Source: SZUA-592 sp041556555 (GTDB lineage: Bacteria > Pseudomonadota > Gammaproteobacteria > Eutrophobiales > Eutrophobiaceae). From it: a DNA stretch of 64,000 nucleotides. Each line of letters opens with the position of its first letter. The stretch's first letter is position 1. Below the pieces are notes generated by a model. It worked only from the letters and a program-made list of their open reading frames with translations, had not been told where the DNA came from and did no database searches. Positions 8,592 to 16,790 of this stretch are shown in pieces. The position numbers and the translations under genes are program-made. The stretch spans positions 1 through 64,000 of the forward strand of contig JBFFIE010000005.1 in the NCBI GenBank assembly GCA_041556555.1, written 5' to 3'.

Positions 8592-9866
8592 GTGGAAAAT
8601 CAAATTTTCGAACTACAGTATGCAATTGACACTTTTTACTTTCTGGTAATGGGTGCTTTTGTGATGTGGATGGCCGCCGGCTTCTCGATGCTTGAAGCAG
8701 GATTGGTTCGATCCAAAAACACAACCGAGATACTGACGAAAAATGTTGCGCTATATTCCGTCGCTTGCACAATGTACATGATCTGCGGTTATAACATCAT
8801 GTACGGCGGCGGCTGGTTCCTCTCCGGTGTGGAAACCGTGGCAAATCTCGATGTTGCCGGTGCGCTGGCAGCGTCTGCGGAAAACGGCTTTGACGGTGAT
8901 TCTGTTTACGCCGGGGCCTCGGACTTTTTCTTCCAAGTCGTCTTCGTGGCAACCGCCATGTCGATCGTATCCGGTGCAGTGGCCGAGCGTATGAAGCTCT
9001 GGGCCTTCTTTATTTTTGCAATCGTCATGACCGGTTTCATCTATCCGATGGAAGGTGGCTGGACCTGGGGCGGCAATTCCGTATTCGGCATGTATGAACT
9101 GAGTTACAGTGACTATGCCGGTTCCGGCATTGTTCACCTGGCAGGTGCAACAGCGGCTCTGGCCGGTGTTCTTCTGCTGGGCCCACGTAAAGGCAAGTAC
9201 ACTGCCGATGGCAAATCCAGGGCCATACCCGGAGCCAACCTGCCGTTGGCTACCCTGGGTACGTTCATCCTCTGGATGGGCTGGTTCGGTTTCAACGGCG
9301 GCTCGACCCTGAAACTGGGTGGCATCGCTGTGGCTAACGAGGTGGCCTATGTGTTCCTGAATACCAACGCAGCTGCTGCCGGTGGTTTGATTGCCGCGCT
9401 GCTGACTGCGAAGTTACTGTTTGGCAGGGCTGACCTGACCATGGCGCTGAACGGTGCTCTGGCCGGTCTGGTTGCAATCACAGCTGAACCTGCCGACCCG
9501 ACTGCCCTGCAGGCCACCCTGATTGGTGCCGCCGGCGGTGTTCTGGTGGTCTTCAGTATTCTGGCCATGGACAAGATGAAGATCGACGACCCCGTCGGTG
9601 CTATCTCTGTCCACGGTACAGTCGGTATCTGGGGTATCCTGGCGGTTCTCCTGACCGATGCTGATGCTACCCTCAGCGGTCAGCTGGTTGGTTTGTTAAC
9701 CATCTTTGTCTGGGTATTTGTCGTCAGCCTGGTAACCTGGTTTATCCTCAAGATGGTCATGGGGATCCGGGTCAGCGAGGAAGAGGAATACGAAGGTGTC
9801 GATATCTCTGAATGTGGTGTCGAGGCTTATCCCGAGTTTACCGCTGCCAGATCACCCAACGTATAG
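8592..9866 (+). CDS. amtB: Ammonium transporter AmtB, copy 1
   Basis: This is a 424-residue, 11-helix ammonium channel. The start is a GTG at 8592 with a clear GGAG 8 bases upstream. It lacks a cleavable signal peptide, which marks a different subtype from copy 2. The pore twin histidines are in GIVHLAGATAAL and ISVHGTVGIWG, and the phenylalanine gate region and GWFGFNGG segments are visible. The C-terminal tail (GIRVSEEEEYEGVD) is the part that contacts GlnK. It takes up NH4+ or NH3 and pairs with the preceding glnK. A strong terminator follows. Confidence 0.96.
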   Translation: MENQIFELQYAIDTFYFLVMGAFVMWMAAGFSMLEAGLVRSKNTTEILTKNVALYSVACTMYMICGYNIMYGGGWFLSGVETVANLDVAGALAASAENGFDGDSVYAGASDFFFQVVFVATAMSIVSGAVAERMKLWAFFIFAIVMTGFIYPMEGGWTWGGNSVFGMYELSYSDYAGSGIVHLAGATAALAGVLLLGPRKGKYTADGKSRAIPGANLPLATLGTFILWMGWFGFNGGSTLKLGGIAVANEVAYVFLNTNAAAAGGLIAALLTAKLLFGRADLTMALNGALAGLVAITAEPADPTALQATLIGAAGGVLVVFSILAMDKMKIDDPVGAISVHGTVGIWGILAVLLTDADATLSGQLVGLLTIFVWVFVVSLVTWFILKMVMGIRVSEEEEYEGVDISECGVEAYPEFTAARSPNV

Positions 9867-9889
9867 ACAGTAAAAGTCATTAACAACAA

Positions 9890-9917
9890 AAACGGGCGCT
9901 GCGGCGCCCGTTTTTTT
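9890..9917 (+). terminator. Rho-independent terminator of the porin-glnK-amtB operon
   Basis: An 8-bp stem ACGGGCGC/GCGCCCGT with a 4-base loop is followed by seven T residues, 25 bp after the amtB stop. Confidence 0.92.
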
Positions 9918-9994
9918 ATGTGTCTGGCAAAACAACTTCCTTGTGAGGAGATTGACCGCGTGCACCTGCCCGAATTAATTGCTATTCTTCTTTC

Positions 9995-10011
9995 CGCACA
10001 AAAACAGTGCG
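9995..10011 (+). promoter_or_regulatory. NtrC-like palindrome upstream of second glnK
   Basis: CGCACAAAAACAGTGCG fits GCAC-N7-GTGC. It lies 52 bp before the glnK2 ATG and directly upstream of TATAAC (10014-10019), which could be a sigma-70 minus-10. No convincing sigma-54 promoter was seen here, so regulation may be direct or the site may be fortuitous. Confidence 0.45.
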
Positions 10012-10062
10012 TTTATAACAAACAATCGAAAAAATCAATCCTAGACAACGGGGGTAGCTCCT

Positions 10063-10401
10063 ATGAAGTTACTTACTGCAATCATCAAGCCCTTCAAACT
10101 GGAGGAAGTGCGGGATGAATTATCCAAACTGGGCGTTGCCGGCCTGACAGTCACCGAGGTCAAGGGTTTTGGGCGTCAGAAAGGGCATACCGAACTTTAC
10201 CGTGGTGCGGAATATGTCATCGATTTCCTGCCCAAAACCAAGCTGGAAATTGCTATCAATGATGACCAGGTGGATTCTGTGATCGAGGCTATCAGCAAGG
10301 CTGCCAGTACTGGCAAGATCGGCGACGGCAAAATTTTCGTCTATGACCTTGAGCAGGTGATCCGGATCAGGACCGGTGAGACCGGCCCGGATGCTTTATA
10401 A
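10063..10401 (+). CDS. glnK: P-II family nitrogen regulator, copy 2
   Basis: This is a 112-residue P-II protein with T-loop Tyr51 and intact nucleotide-binding loops, differing from copy 1 mainly on the surface (for example KLGVAGLTVTEV versus EIGIQGMTVTEI). A GGGGGTAG sequence precedes the ATG. It is followed 18 bp later by a second amtB, so it probably regulates that channel. Calling it glnK rather than glnB follows from the amtB linkage; sequence alone cannot separate the two names. Confidence 0.95.
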   Translation: MKLLTAIIKPFKLEEVRDELSKLGVAGLTVTEVKGFGRQKGHTELYRGAEYVIDFLPKTKLEIAINDDQVDSVIEAISKAASTGKIGDGKIFVYDLEQVIRIRTGETGPDAL

Positions 10402-10419
10402 AATTGGGGGGCTTGGAAA

Positions 10420-11709
10420 ATGCAATCGAAATTGGGGAAAAGCTTATTATTGTTGGGCCTTGCGCTGACATCCGCGGGGGTGTGTGCTGCGGAGGAGGCG
10501 ATTAATGGCGCCAACACATCCTGGATTCTGACATCCACGGCGCTGGTTCTGTTTATGACAATCCCGGGTCTGGCCCTGTTTTATTCCGGGTTGGTCAGGC
10601 ACAAGAATGTGCTGTCGGTATTAATGCAATGTTTTACCATCACCTGCCTAGTGTCGATCCTGTGGATGGTTTTTGCTTACGGTCTGGCCTTCGGCGATGG
10701 CGGCAGCGCGAACAGCATGGTCGGGGGTGGCAAGCTGTTCATGGACGGGATCGGTCTGAACAGTGTCAGTGGCGACATACCCGAAACTGTCTTTTTCATG
10801 TTCCAGATGACCTTTGCGATCATCACACCGGCCCTGATTGTGGGTGGGTTTGCCGAGCGCATGAAATTCTCGGCAGTCATCTGGTTCACCACTTTGTGGC
10901 TGGCCCTGGTCTATGCGCCGATCTGTCACTGGGTCTGGGGCGGTGGCTGGCTGGCTGACCGCGGTTTCATGGACTTTGCCGGTGGTTCCGTGGTGCATAT
11001 TAATGCTGGTGTCGCTGCCGTGGTTGCTGCGGTTTATATTGGCCGACGCCGGGGTTTTCCGGAAACTGCTATGCCACCGCATAACATGACGTTGACCGTG
11101 GCCGGGGCCTCCATGCTCTGGGTCGGCTGGTTCGGTTTTAATGCCGGCAGTGCGCTTGCCGCTGGAACCAGTGCCGGGATGGCCATGGTGGTTACACACA
11201 TTTCAGCAGCCGCGGGTTCGCTGGCCTGGATGGCCTGTGAATGGATTCGTTACGGCAAACCCAGTGTCCTGGGAATCGTAACCGGTATGGTTGCCGGACT
11301 GGGCACCATTACTCCGGCGTCCGGTTTTGTTGGTCCAGTAGGTGGTCTGATCATCGGGATATCAGCCGGTGTAATCTGCTACTTCGCTACCCAGTTTATG
11401 AAGCGGGCACTGAAGATCGACGATTCACTTGATGTCTTCCCGGTCCACGGTGTGGGCGGGATGCTAGGTACGTTACTCACGGCTGTATTTGCTGCGGAAT
11501 CACTGGGTGGACTGGGTCTGGAAACCAGCATCTCCGCGCAACTGGCTACCCAGTTCACTGGTGTTATTGCCACCGTGGTCTGGTGCGGGGCTATAACTCT
11601 GTTGATACTGTTCCTTATCGACAAGGTGCTTGGTATCCGTGTGACCCCGGATCAGGAGACTGAGGGCCTGGATGTGACCCAGCACAATGAACGGGGCTAT
11701 ATTCTTTAA
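10420..11709 (+). CDS. amtB: Ammonium transporter AmtB, copy 2
   Basis: This 429-residue channel is of the E. coli AmtB subtype, with a cleavable signal peptide (LLLLGLALTSAGVCA, cut near residue 24) and 11 membrane helices. The twin histidines are in SVVHINAGVAAV and FPVHGVGGMLG. The Phe gate lies in FFMFQMTFAIITPALI, and the GlnK-binding tail begins at GIRVTPDQETEGLD. It is co-transcribed with glnK copy 2. The two AmtB proteins belong to clearly different subtypes, so this is not a recent tandem duplication of the channel, even though the P-II partners are close. Confidence 0.96.
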   Translation: MQSKLGKSLLLLGLALTSAGVCAAEEAINGANTSWILTSTALVLFMTIPGLALFYSGLVRHKNVLSVLMQCFTITCLVSILWMVFAYGLAFGDGGSANSMVGGGKLFMDGIGLNSVSGDIPETVFFMFQMTFAIITPALIVGGFAERMKFSAVIWFTTLWLALVYAPICHWVWGGGWLADRGFMDFAGGSVVHINAGVAAVVAAVYIGRRRGFPETAMPPHNMTLTVAGASMLWVGWFGFNAGSALAAGTSAGMAMVVTHISAAAGSLAWMACEWIRYGKPSVLGIVTGMVAGLGTITPASGFVGPVGGLIIGISAGVICYFATQFMKRALKIDDSLDVFPVHGVGGMLGTLLTAVFAAESLGGLGLETSISAQLATQFTGVIATVVWCGAITLLILFLIDKVLGIRVTPDQETEGLDVTQHNERGYIL

Positions 11710-11731
11710 ATAGTCTCATTACGCTGGTATA

Positions 11732-11758
11732 AACGGGCACTTCGGTGCCCGTTTTTTT
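11732..11758 (+). terminator. Rho-independent terminator after glnK2-amtB2
   Basis: An ACGGGCAC-TTCG-GTGCCCGT hairpin with a stable UUCG tetraloop is followed by seven T residues, 22 bp after the stop codon. Confidence 0.94.
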
Positions 11759-11908
11759 GATGGGTTTGCAAGCATGCAAAGTTGATCCAGTCCAGTGGGA
11801 CACGACTATTCAGTGATTTCCCGGAGTGCTGTATCATTTGTTACTGCTTGAATCGTCAGGCAGTATCCCTCGTGGATCAATTTAAATGACTGACTGAATA
11901 ATAATTTC

Positions 11909-12958
11909 ATGGCAGAACTCGTTGAAAGGTCCATTCTAAAACAGCTGATCCCGGTCAATTCGTTGCAAGGCGAAAATTTTCAGGAATTGGCCAGCAAAGC
12001 CAGGATAGAGACTGTACCAGCAGGTAGGGTACTGTTTAAGGAAGGGCAACTGGACAAAAACAAGGTGTATCTTATTGATGGCCAGGTTGAATTAATGACT
12101 GCGTCTGGCGACTCCACCATTATTGATGCCGGGACCAAGACAGCCAGAAATCCGCTGGATAACCACATTCCCAAGCGGCACACTGCAAAAACAAAAGTTA
12201 CTTCCAAGATCACACGTATAGATGCCGATCTGCTTGACGTATTACTGACCTGGGACCAGTTGGCCGGTATTGAAGTTGATGAAATCCAGTCAGATAAGCA
12301 GGGTAAACGTGAAGGGGGTTCCGACTGGATGACCCAAATCCTGCAGTCCAAGGCCTTCCTCCAGGTTCCTCCCGCCAATATCCAGGCCATGTTCATGCGC
12401 ATCAAGGAGATACCGGTTGCTGCCGGACAAACTATCGTCAGGCAGGGAGACGAAGGGGAATACTATTACATTATTCAGCGCGGCGAATGCAAGGTTACCC
12501 GAAGTTCCAAGGCAAAAACCGAATTAACACTGGCCACGCTGAAAGAAGGAGATGCCTTCGGTGAAGAGGCTCTCCTGTCAGATGCCAAGCGCAATGCCAG
12601 TGTTACCATGAAGACAGATGGCGTGCTCATGCGACTGTCCAAGGATGATTTCAATGAATTACTGAAGGAGCCAATGTTGAGCTGGGTTGATTTCCCGCAG
12701 GCAGAGGAAATGGTTAAAAATGGCGCTGTCTGGCTCGATGTTCGTCTTGAGAGTGAACATAAAAATTCCGCATTACCGGGCAGTATGAACATGCCGCTAT
12801 TTACCCTTCGTATCAAGGCAGACAAACTCGAGCCTGACAAAAAGTATATCCTTTACTGTGATACCGGACGGCGCAGTTCAGCAGGCGCCTTTCTTCTGAG
12901 TGAACGAGGTGTCCAGGCCTATTGCCTTCAGGGTGGTTTACAGGCCCGCGGCTCCTGA
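11909..12958 (+). CDS. Cyclic nucleotide-binding domain protein with C-terminal rhodanese domain
   Basis: This 349-residue cytoplasmic protein has three parts. There is a degenerate cNMP-binding-like domain (about residues 15-115), a better conserved one (about 140-255, with the phosphate-binding-cassette-like segment GDAFGEEALLSDAKRNASV), and a rhodanese domain (about 265-345). The rhodanese Cys317 lies in the active-site loop CDTGRRSS, so sulfurtransferase activity is possible. No DNA-binding domain is seen, so this is not a Crp-type regulator. The architecture suggests sensing of a nucleotide or redox ligand coupled to persulfide handling, but the function is unknown. It overlaps no neighbour and precedes aroE by 26 bp. 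Confidence 0.85.
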   Translation: MAELVERSILKQLIPVNSLQGENFQELASKARIETVPAGRVLFKEGQLDKNKVYLIDGQVELMTASGDSTIIDAGTKTARNPLDNHIPKRHTAKTKVTSKITRIDADLLDVLLTWDQLAGIEVDEIQSDKQGKREGGSDWMTQILQSKAFLQVPPANIQAMFMRIKEIPVAAGQTIVRQGDEGEYYYIIQRGECKVTRSSKAKTELTLATLKEGDAFGEEALLSDAKRNASVTMKTDGVLMRLSKDDFNELLKEPMLSWVDFPQAEEMVKNGAVWLDVRLESEHKNSALPGSMNMPLFTLRIKADKLEPDKKYILYCDTGRRSSAGAFLLSERGVQAYCLQGGLQARGS

Positions 12959-12984
12959 ATCGCCAGATCAATTCTTACGGATTG

Positions 12985-13836
12985 ATGACAACTTATAATA
13001 TTAATCCAGACATCGATAATTACTGTGTCATGGGGAACCCCGTTTCTCACAGTAAATCACCTTTAATCCATTCAGAATTTGCGAAACAAACCGGGCAGGA
13101 ACTTTACTACCAGGCAATCGAAGTTGATACTGATGGGTTTGCCCGCGCTGTCAATGAATTTAGAACGGAGGGAGGTATGGGACTCAATGTCACCGTCCCA
13201 TTCAAGGAAGAAGCCTGCCGGATTTCAGACAAGCTGACTCCAAGAGCAAATCATGCCGGCGCTGTAAACACTATTTGGTTTGAACAGAATAACACCATCT
13301 GTTTCGGCGATAATACTGATGGCATTGGTTTAATCCGGGACCTGACCATTAATAATGACATTGATCTGGCAGGACTGGATATTCTTGTTCTGGGAGCAGG
13401 TGGCGCAGTACGCGGCATACTTGGGCCGTTGTTGAATGAATCTCCTTCCCGAGTAGTGATAGCCAATCGCACCCTGGCGCGTGCGCAAACCCTCGTTGAA
13501 CTTTTTTTAACGCACGGCGATATCAGCGCAGTTGAATATTCCTCCCTGCCAGGGCAATCATTTGATCTTGTTATCAACGGCACATCTCTGGGACTGAAAG
13601 GTGAAATACCACCATTGCCTGAGGGCCTTCTCAAAGATCAAGCCAGTTGCTATGACCTTGCCTATGCAAAAGGTGATACGGCCTTTGTCAGTTGGGCCTT
13701 GCAGCAGGGAGCAGGCAAGGCAGTGGATGGCATTGGGATGCTGGTAGAGCAGGCCGCGGAGTCATTTTACATCTGGCGCGGAGTTATGCCTAAAACAGTC
13801 CCCGTGATCAGTCTGCTCAAGATGAAGATGGCCTGA
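12985..13836 (+). CDS. aroE: Shikimate dehydrogenase AroE
   Basis: This 283-residue enzyme reduces 3-dehydroshikimate to shikimate with NADPH in aromatic amino acid synthesis. It has the substrate-binding MGNPVSHSKSP at the N-terminus, the catalytic Lys in NVTVPFKEEA, DNTDGIG in the middle, the NADPH-binding glycine loop VLGAGGAVRG near residue 140 and NGTSLGL further on. I chose the ATG at 12985. A longer frame to 12922 would overlap the previous gene and adds residues not found in AroE. It is convergent with the TRAP permease genes. Confidence 0.96.
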   Translation: MTTYNINPDIDNYCVMGNPVSHSKSPLIHSEFAKQTGQELYYQAIEVDTDGFARAVNEFRTEGGMGLNVTVPFKEEACRISDKLTPRANHAGAVNTIWFEQNNTICFGDNTDGIGLIRDLTINNDIDLAGLDILVLGAGGAVRGILGPLLNESPSRVVIANRTLARAQTLVELFLTHGDISAVEYSSLPGQSFDLVINGTSLGLKGEIPPLPEGLLKDQASCYDLAYAKGDTAFVSWALQQGAGKAVDGIGMLVEQAAESFYIWRGVMPKTVPVISLLKMKMA

Positions 13837-13858
13837 ATCAGTTCGCCTGTATTTTTTG

Positions 13859-15175
13859 CTATTTCAGGCCATGCATCCTGTCCATGATGTCCGGCAACCA
13901 CAGTACAAAATCAGGGAAAGTAATCAGAATCAGGATCCCGATTAACTGGAGTATGACAAACGGAATGATGCCGCGGTAAATGTGGTGAATATTGACTGCG
14001 GGTGGTGCAACGGCTTTCAGGTAAAATAATGAAAACCCGAATGGCGGTGTCAGGAATGACGTTTGCAGATTGATGGCTATCAAGATTGCAAACCACAACA
14101 GGTCAACCTGCATGTGCTGGGCGATCGGGGAAAGAATGGGAACGACGATAAAACAGATTTGCAGAAAATCGAGAAAGAATCCCAGCACGAACACCAGCAA
14201 CATACTGATCAGCAAAAATCCCCAGATCCCGCCGGGCAGGTTGGTCATTAGCTCCAGTACCATGATATCACCGCCCATTCCCCTGAAGACAAGACCAAAG
14301 GCATTGGCACCGATCAAAATCAGGAACACCATGCTGGTTAGCCGTGTGGTCAGGCGCATGGAATCTTTCAGGTTCGCCATTGTAAGTTTTCTATGACTCG
14401 CTGCCAGGCACATGGCACCGAGTGCGCCTACGGCAGCAGATTCCGTTGGTGAAGCAATTCCGAAAAAGATAGAACCCAATACGGCAACGACCAGAACCAG
14501 GGGTGGTAACAGTGAGAAGATAACCCGGGTAAAGAGGTGATTTGATTTGTCCTGTTTCAAGGCCGGCGCTGATTGGGGAAAAAACCAGGCCACACCGCCC
14601 AGATAGATACAAAACAAGACCACCAGTAACAGCCCAGGGATAACCGCTGCCATGAACAGACGACCGACAGGAACACCCATTACATCGCCCAGCAGGATCA
14701 GGATGATGCTTGGTGGAATGATTTGTCCCAGGGTACCGGATGCCGCGATGGTGCCACTGGCCAGTTGTGGTGAGTAAGCATGCTTGAGCATGGTGGGCAG
14801 GGCAATGATGCCCATGGTAACGACCGTGGCACCAACAACACCGGTAGTGGCAGCCAACAGTGCACCGACGATCACCACCGAGAGAGCGAGGCCGCCACGC
14901 AGACGACCAAATAACAAGGCCATGGTCTCCAGCAGTTCCTCGGCCAGTCCGGATTTGTCGAGAATTACGCCCATAAAGATAAACAGTGGTACAGCCAACA
15001 GGCTGAAATTGGTCATAACTCCCCAGATGTTCAAAGGCAGCAGATCAAAGAATGCAAATTCCAGAAAGATGCTGCCAAACAGCAGGGCAACAGCACCCAG
15101 GGTGAGGGCAACGGGGTAGCCCAGCAGCAAGAGGACGATCAAGGCGAGGAACATGACACCGATCCAGAGGCTCAT
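13859..15175 (-). CDS. dctM: TRAP transporter large permease (DctM family)
   Basis: This is a 438-residue integral membrane protein with about 12 helices of the DctM/TRAP large subunit, the ion-coupled transport subunit. Typical features are GYPVALTLG near the N-terminus, the FSLLAVPLFIFMG segment, GTLGQIIPPSI with conserved Pro-Pro, and the C-terminal LTPPFGFSLFYLK. It overlaps the upstream small-permease gene by 4 bp (ATGA). No periplasmic binding protein (DctP) gene is next to it, so the substrate cannot be guessed. It might be a carboxylate, a mannitol/chloroaromatic-type compound or, given the left-edge genes, a compatible solute. Confidence 0.93.
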   Translation of the reverse strand: MSLWIGVMFLALIVLLLLGYPVALTLGAVALLFGSIFLEFAFFDLLPLNIWGVMTNFSLLAVPLFIFMGVILDKSGLAEELLETMALLFGRLRGGLALSVVIVGALLAATTGVVGATVVTMGIIALPTMLKHAYSPQLASGTIAASGTLGQIIPPSIILILLGDVMGVPVGRLFMAAVIPGLLLVVLFCIYLGGVAWFFPQSAPALKQDKSNHLFTRVIFSLLPPLVLVVAVLGSIFFGIASPTESAAVGALGAMCLAASHRKLTMANLKDSMRLTTRLTSMVFLILIGANAFGLVFRGMGGDIMVLELMTNLPGGIWGFLLISMLLVFVLGFFLDFLQICFIVVPILSPIAQHMQVDLLWFAILIAINLQTSFLTPPFGFSLFYLKAVAPPAVNIHHIYRGIIPFVILQLIGILILITFPDFVLWLPDIMDRMHGLK

Positions 15176-15705
15176 GACCGGTCCTCACAAAGCAAGACGA
15201 TATTTTTAAGCAGGTCGGCAATTCCCTGCAGCATCAGCAGGATAAAACCCAGTGGAATGGTACCCTTGAGTACCCAGCGCCAGGGCAGGCCGCCCGGGTC
15301 CGGTGATGCTTCTGCATGTATGAACGCCTGTGATACAAACGGCCAGGAACTGATGATGATCAGCAGGCAAAACGGGATTAACAGGAACAGGTCACCAAAG
15401 ATGTTTACCAGGGCCCGGCGCCGATCAGACATAAAGCGGCTTTGGTAAAAAAGATCAAGCCGCACATGGCCGTCGTGATGGAAGGTATAGGCTGCACCGA
15501 GTAAAAAAATAAATGAAAACAGGTGCCATTCAAGTTCCTGCAGAGCAATCGAACCACTGTTAAAGAGGTAGCGCATGGTCACGTCGTAACTGACGAGCAG
15601 GACCAGCAGTAGCACCAGCCAGGCAACAGCCCGGCCAGTGAATTCATTGAAGTCGTGAAGAATCTGCGAGGTTTTTTTTATCCAGTACAAGGGTGTACCT
15701 GCCAT
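15172..15705 (-). CDS. dctQ: TRAP transporter small permease (DctQ family)
   Basis: This 177-residue protein with four membrane helices belongs to the DctQ family, the small subunit of TRAP transporters. The conserved first helix region (WLVLLLVLLVSYDVTMRYLF) and the second (ELEWHLFSFIFLLGAAYTFHHDGHVRLD) are clear. It precedes dctM with a 4-bp ATGA overlap, which implies translational coupling. It partners DctM in uptake of an unknown substrate. Confidence 0.92.
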   Translation of the reverse strand: MAGTPLYWIKKTSQILHDFNEFTGRAVAWLVLLLVLLVSYDVTMRYLFNSGSIALQELEWHLFSFIFLLGAAYTFHHDGHVRLDLFYQSRFMSDRRRALVNIFGDLFLLIPFCLLIIISSWPFVSQAFIHAEASPDPGGLPWRWVLKGTIPLGFILLMLQGIADLLKNIVLLCEDRS

Positions 15706-16001
15706 CTGCTGGTTAATTATTGTTATGGGCTGCTTTCACTGACAAACAAAGGCGGCAGTATAAACCAATTTTGCCGTGAGCCAGGCAGCCGCCTGGCCGC
15801 CAAGGGTTATACACAAGCCGGCAAAGGGGCTTGATCAGTCCGAAGTTATGCGAGTTAACTCCGGTAAGTATTAATTTTTATTCTATAACTACTTGTTAAT
15901 AAGAGAGAATAAACGGTAAATAGCCATTTCTCCTGTTTGCACCCGGATAACGGGTGGTGACTTGCCTGAATAACTAGCCACCGAGTTATACACAGGCTGA
16001 A
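15706..16001 (+). other. Gene-free stretch between dctQ and rsmA
   Basis: This stretch of about 300 bp has no credible ORF. It contains two copies of GTTATACACA with TTATACACA at 15807-15815 and 15986-15994, one base off the strict DnaA box. It also holds an AT-rich run around 15870-15910. It marks the point where the usual rsmA-apaG junction is broken. Confidence 0.5.
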
Positions 16002-16790
16002 TCAGCCGTTTTGAGCTTCAAAACAGTGGTTTGAGAGTGTTATGTACTGTTCAACCGTGAGGTTTTCGGGGCGGAGATCCGGTGCTATCCCCAGTGCCTG
16101 GATCTCTTTAGCTGCAAGCTGCCTGTGTATTGCATTACGCAGTGTCTTGCGGCGCTGGTTAAATGCATCCCTGACCAGCTCACGGAACAGGATCGGATCC
16201 CTGATACGTGATGACAACTTGCTGTCGGGGACCAGCCGTACAACCGAGGATTCTACCCGGGGTGGTGGAGAAAAGGAGCCGGGACCAACATCAAACAATT
16301 TTTCGATCCGGCAAACGGACTGCATCATTACCGAGAGTCTCCCGTATTGCTTGTTACCCTCACTGGCTGCCAAGCGGTCCACCACCTCTTTTTGTAACAT
16401 GAAATGCATATCGCGGATTACGTCGGCATTTTCCAGCAGGTGAAACAGCAAAGGTGTGGAAATGTTATAGGGCAGGTTCCCGACGATCCGCAGCGCCGTG
16501 TCGCCAATGCTGGTAATGTCAAACTTGAGCGCATCGACGCAATGAATGGTCACGTTTGTGTGCTTCAGGGTTTTCTCCAGGGCAGCCACAAGGTCACGGT
16601 CAATTTCAACAACGTGCAGGTGTTCAACCTGATTTAGTAATTCCCGGGTCAGGGCCCCATGACCCGGGCCTATCTCTACCAGTGTGTCATCGGGCCGGGG
16701 ATCGATTGCCCGGATTAAACGTTCTATTACCCCGGGGTCATGCAGGAAATGCTGACCAAAGCGTTTCCGGGGCCGATGAACCGGGTTCAT
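16002..16790 (-). CDS. rsmA: 16S rRNA (adenine1518-N6/adenine1519-N6)-dimethyltransferase RsmA/KsgA
   Basis: This 262-residue SAM-dependent methyltransferase dimethylates two adenines in the 3'-terminal hairpin of 16S rRNA during 30S maturation. It shows KRFGQHFLHD at the N-terminus, the SAM motif VEIGPGHGALT near residue 38 and the catalytic NLPYNIS near 112. The C-terminal domain has the FNQRRKTLRNA hallmark. The ATG immediately follows the pdxA stop codon (TAAATG), so the two are translationally linked. In relatives apaG follows directly; here it does not. Confidence 0.97.
   Translation of the reverse strand: MNPVHRPRKRFGQHFLHDPGVIERLIRAIDPRPDDTLVEIGPGHGALTRELLNQVEHLHVVEIDRDLVAALEKTLKHTNVTIHCVDALKFDITSIGDTALRIVGNLPYNISTPLLFHLLENADVIRDMHFMLQKEVVDRLAASEGNKQYGRLSVMMQSVCRIEKLFDVGPGSFSPPPRVESSVVRLVPDSKLSSRIRDPILFRELVRDAFNQRRKTLRNAIHRQLAAKEIQALGIAPDLRPENLTVEQYITLSNHCFEAQNG

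Noticed and set aside
9926..9942. Weak sigma-54-like sequence TGGCAAAACAACTTCC upstream of glnK2
   Set aside because: The GG is not followed by GC after 10 bases, so the minus-12 element is missing.
9918..10118. 66-codon ORF between amtB1 and glnK2
   Set aside because: It overlaps the glnK2 start in another frame, begins inside the terminator region and shows no protein-like motif.
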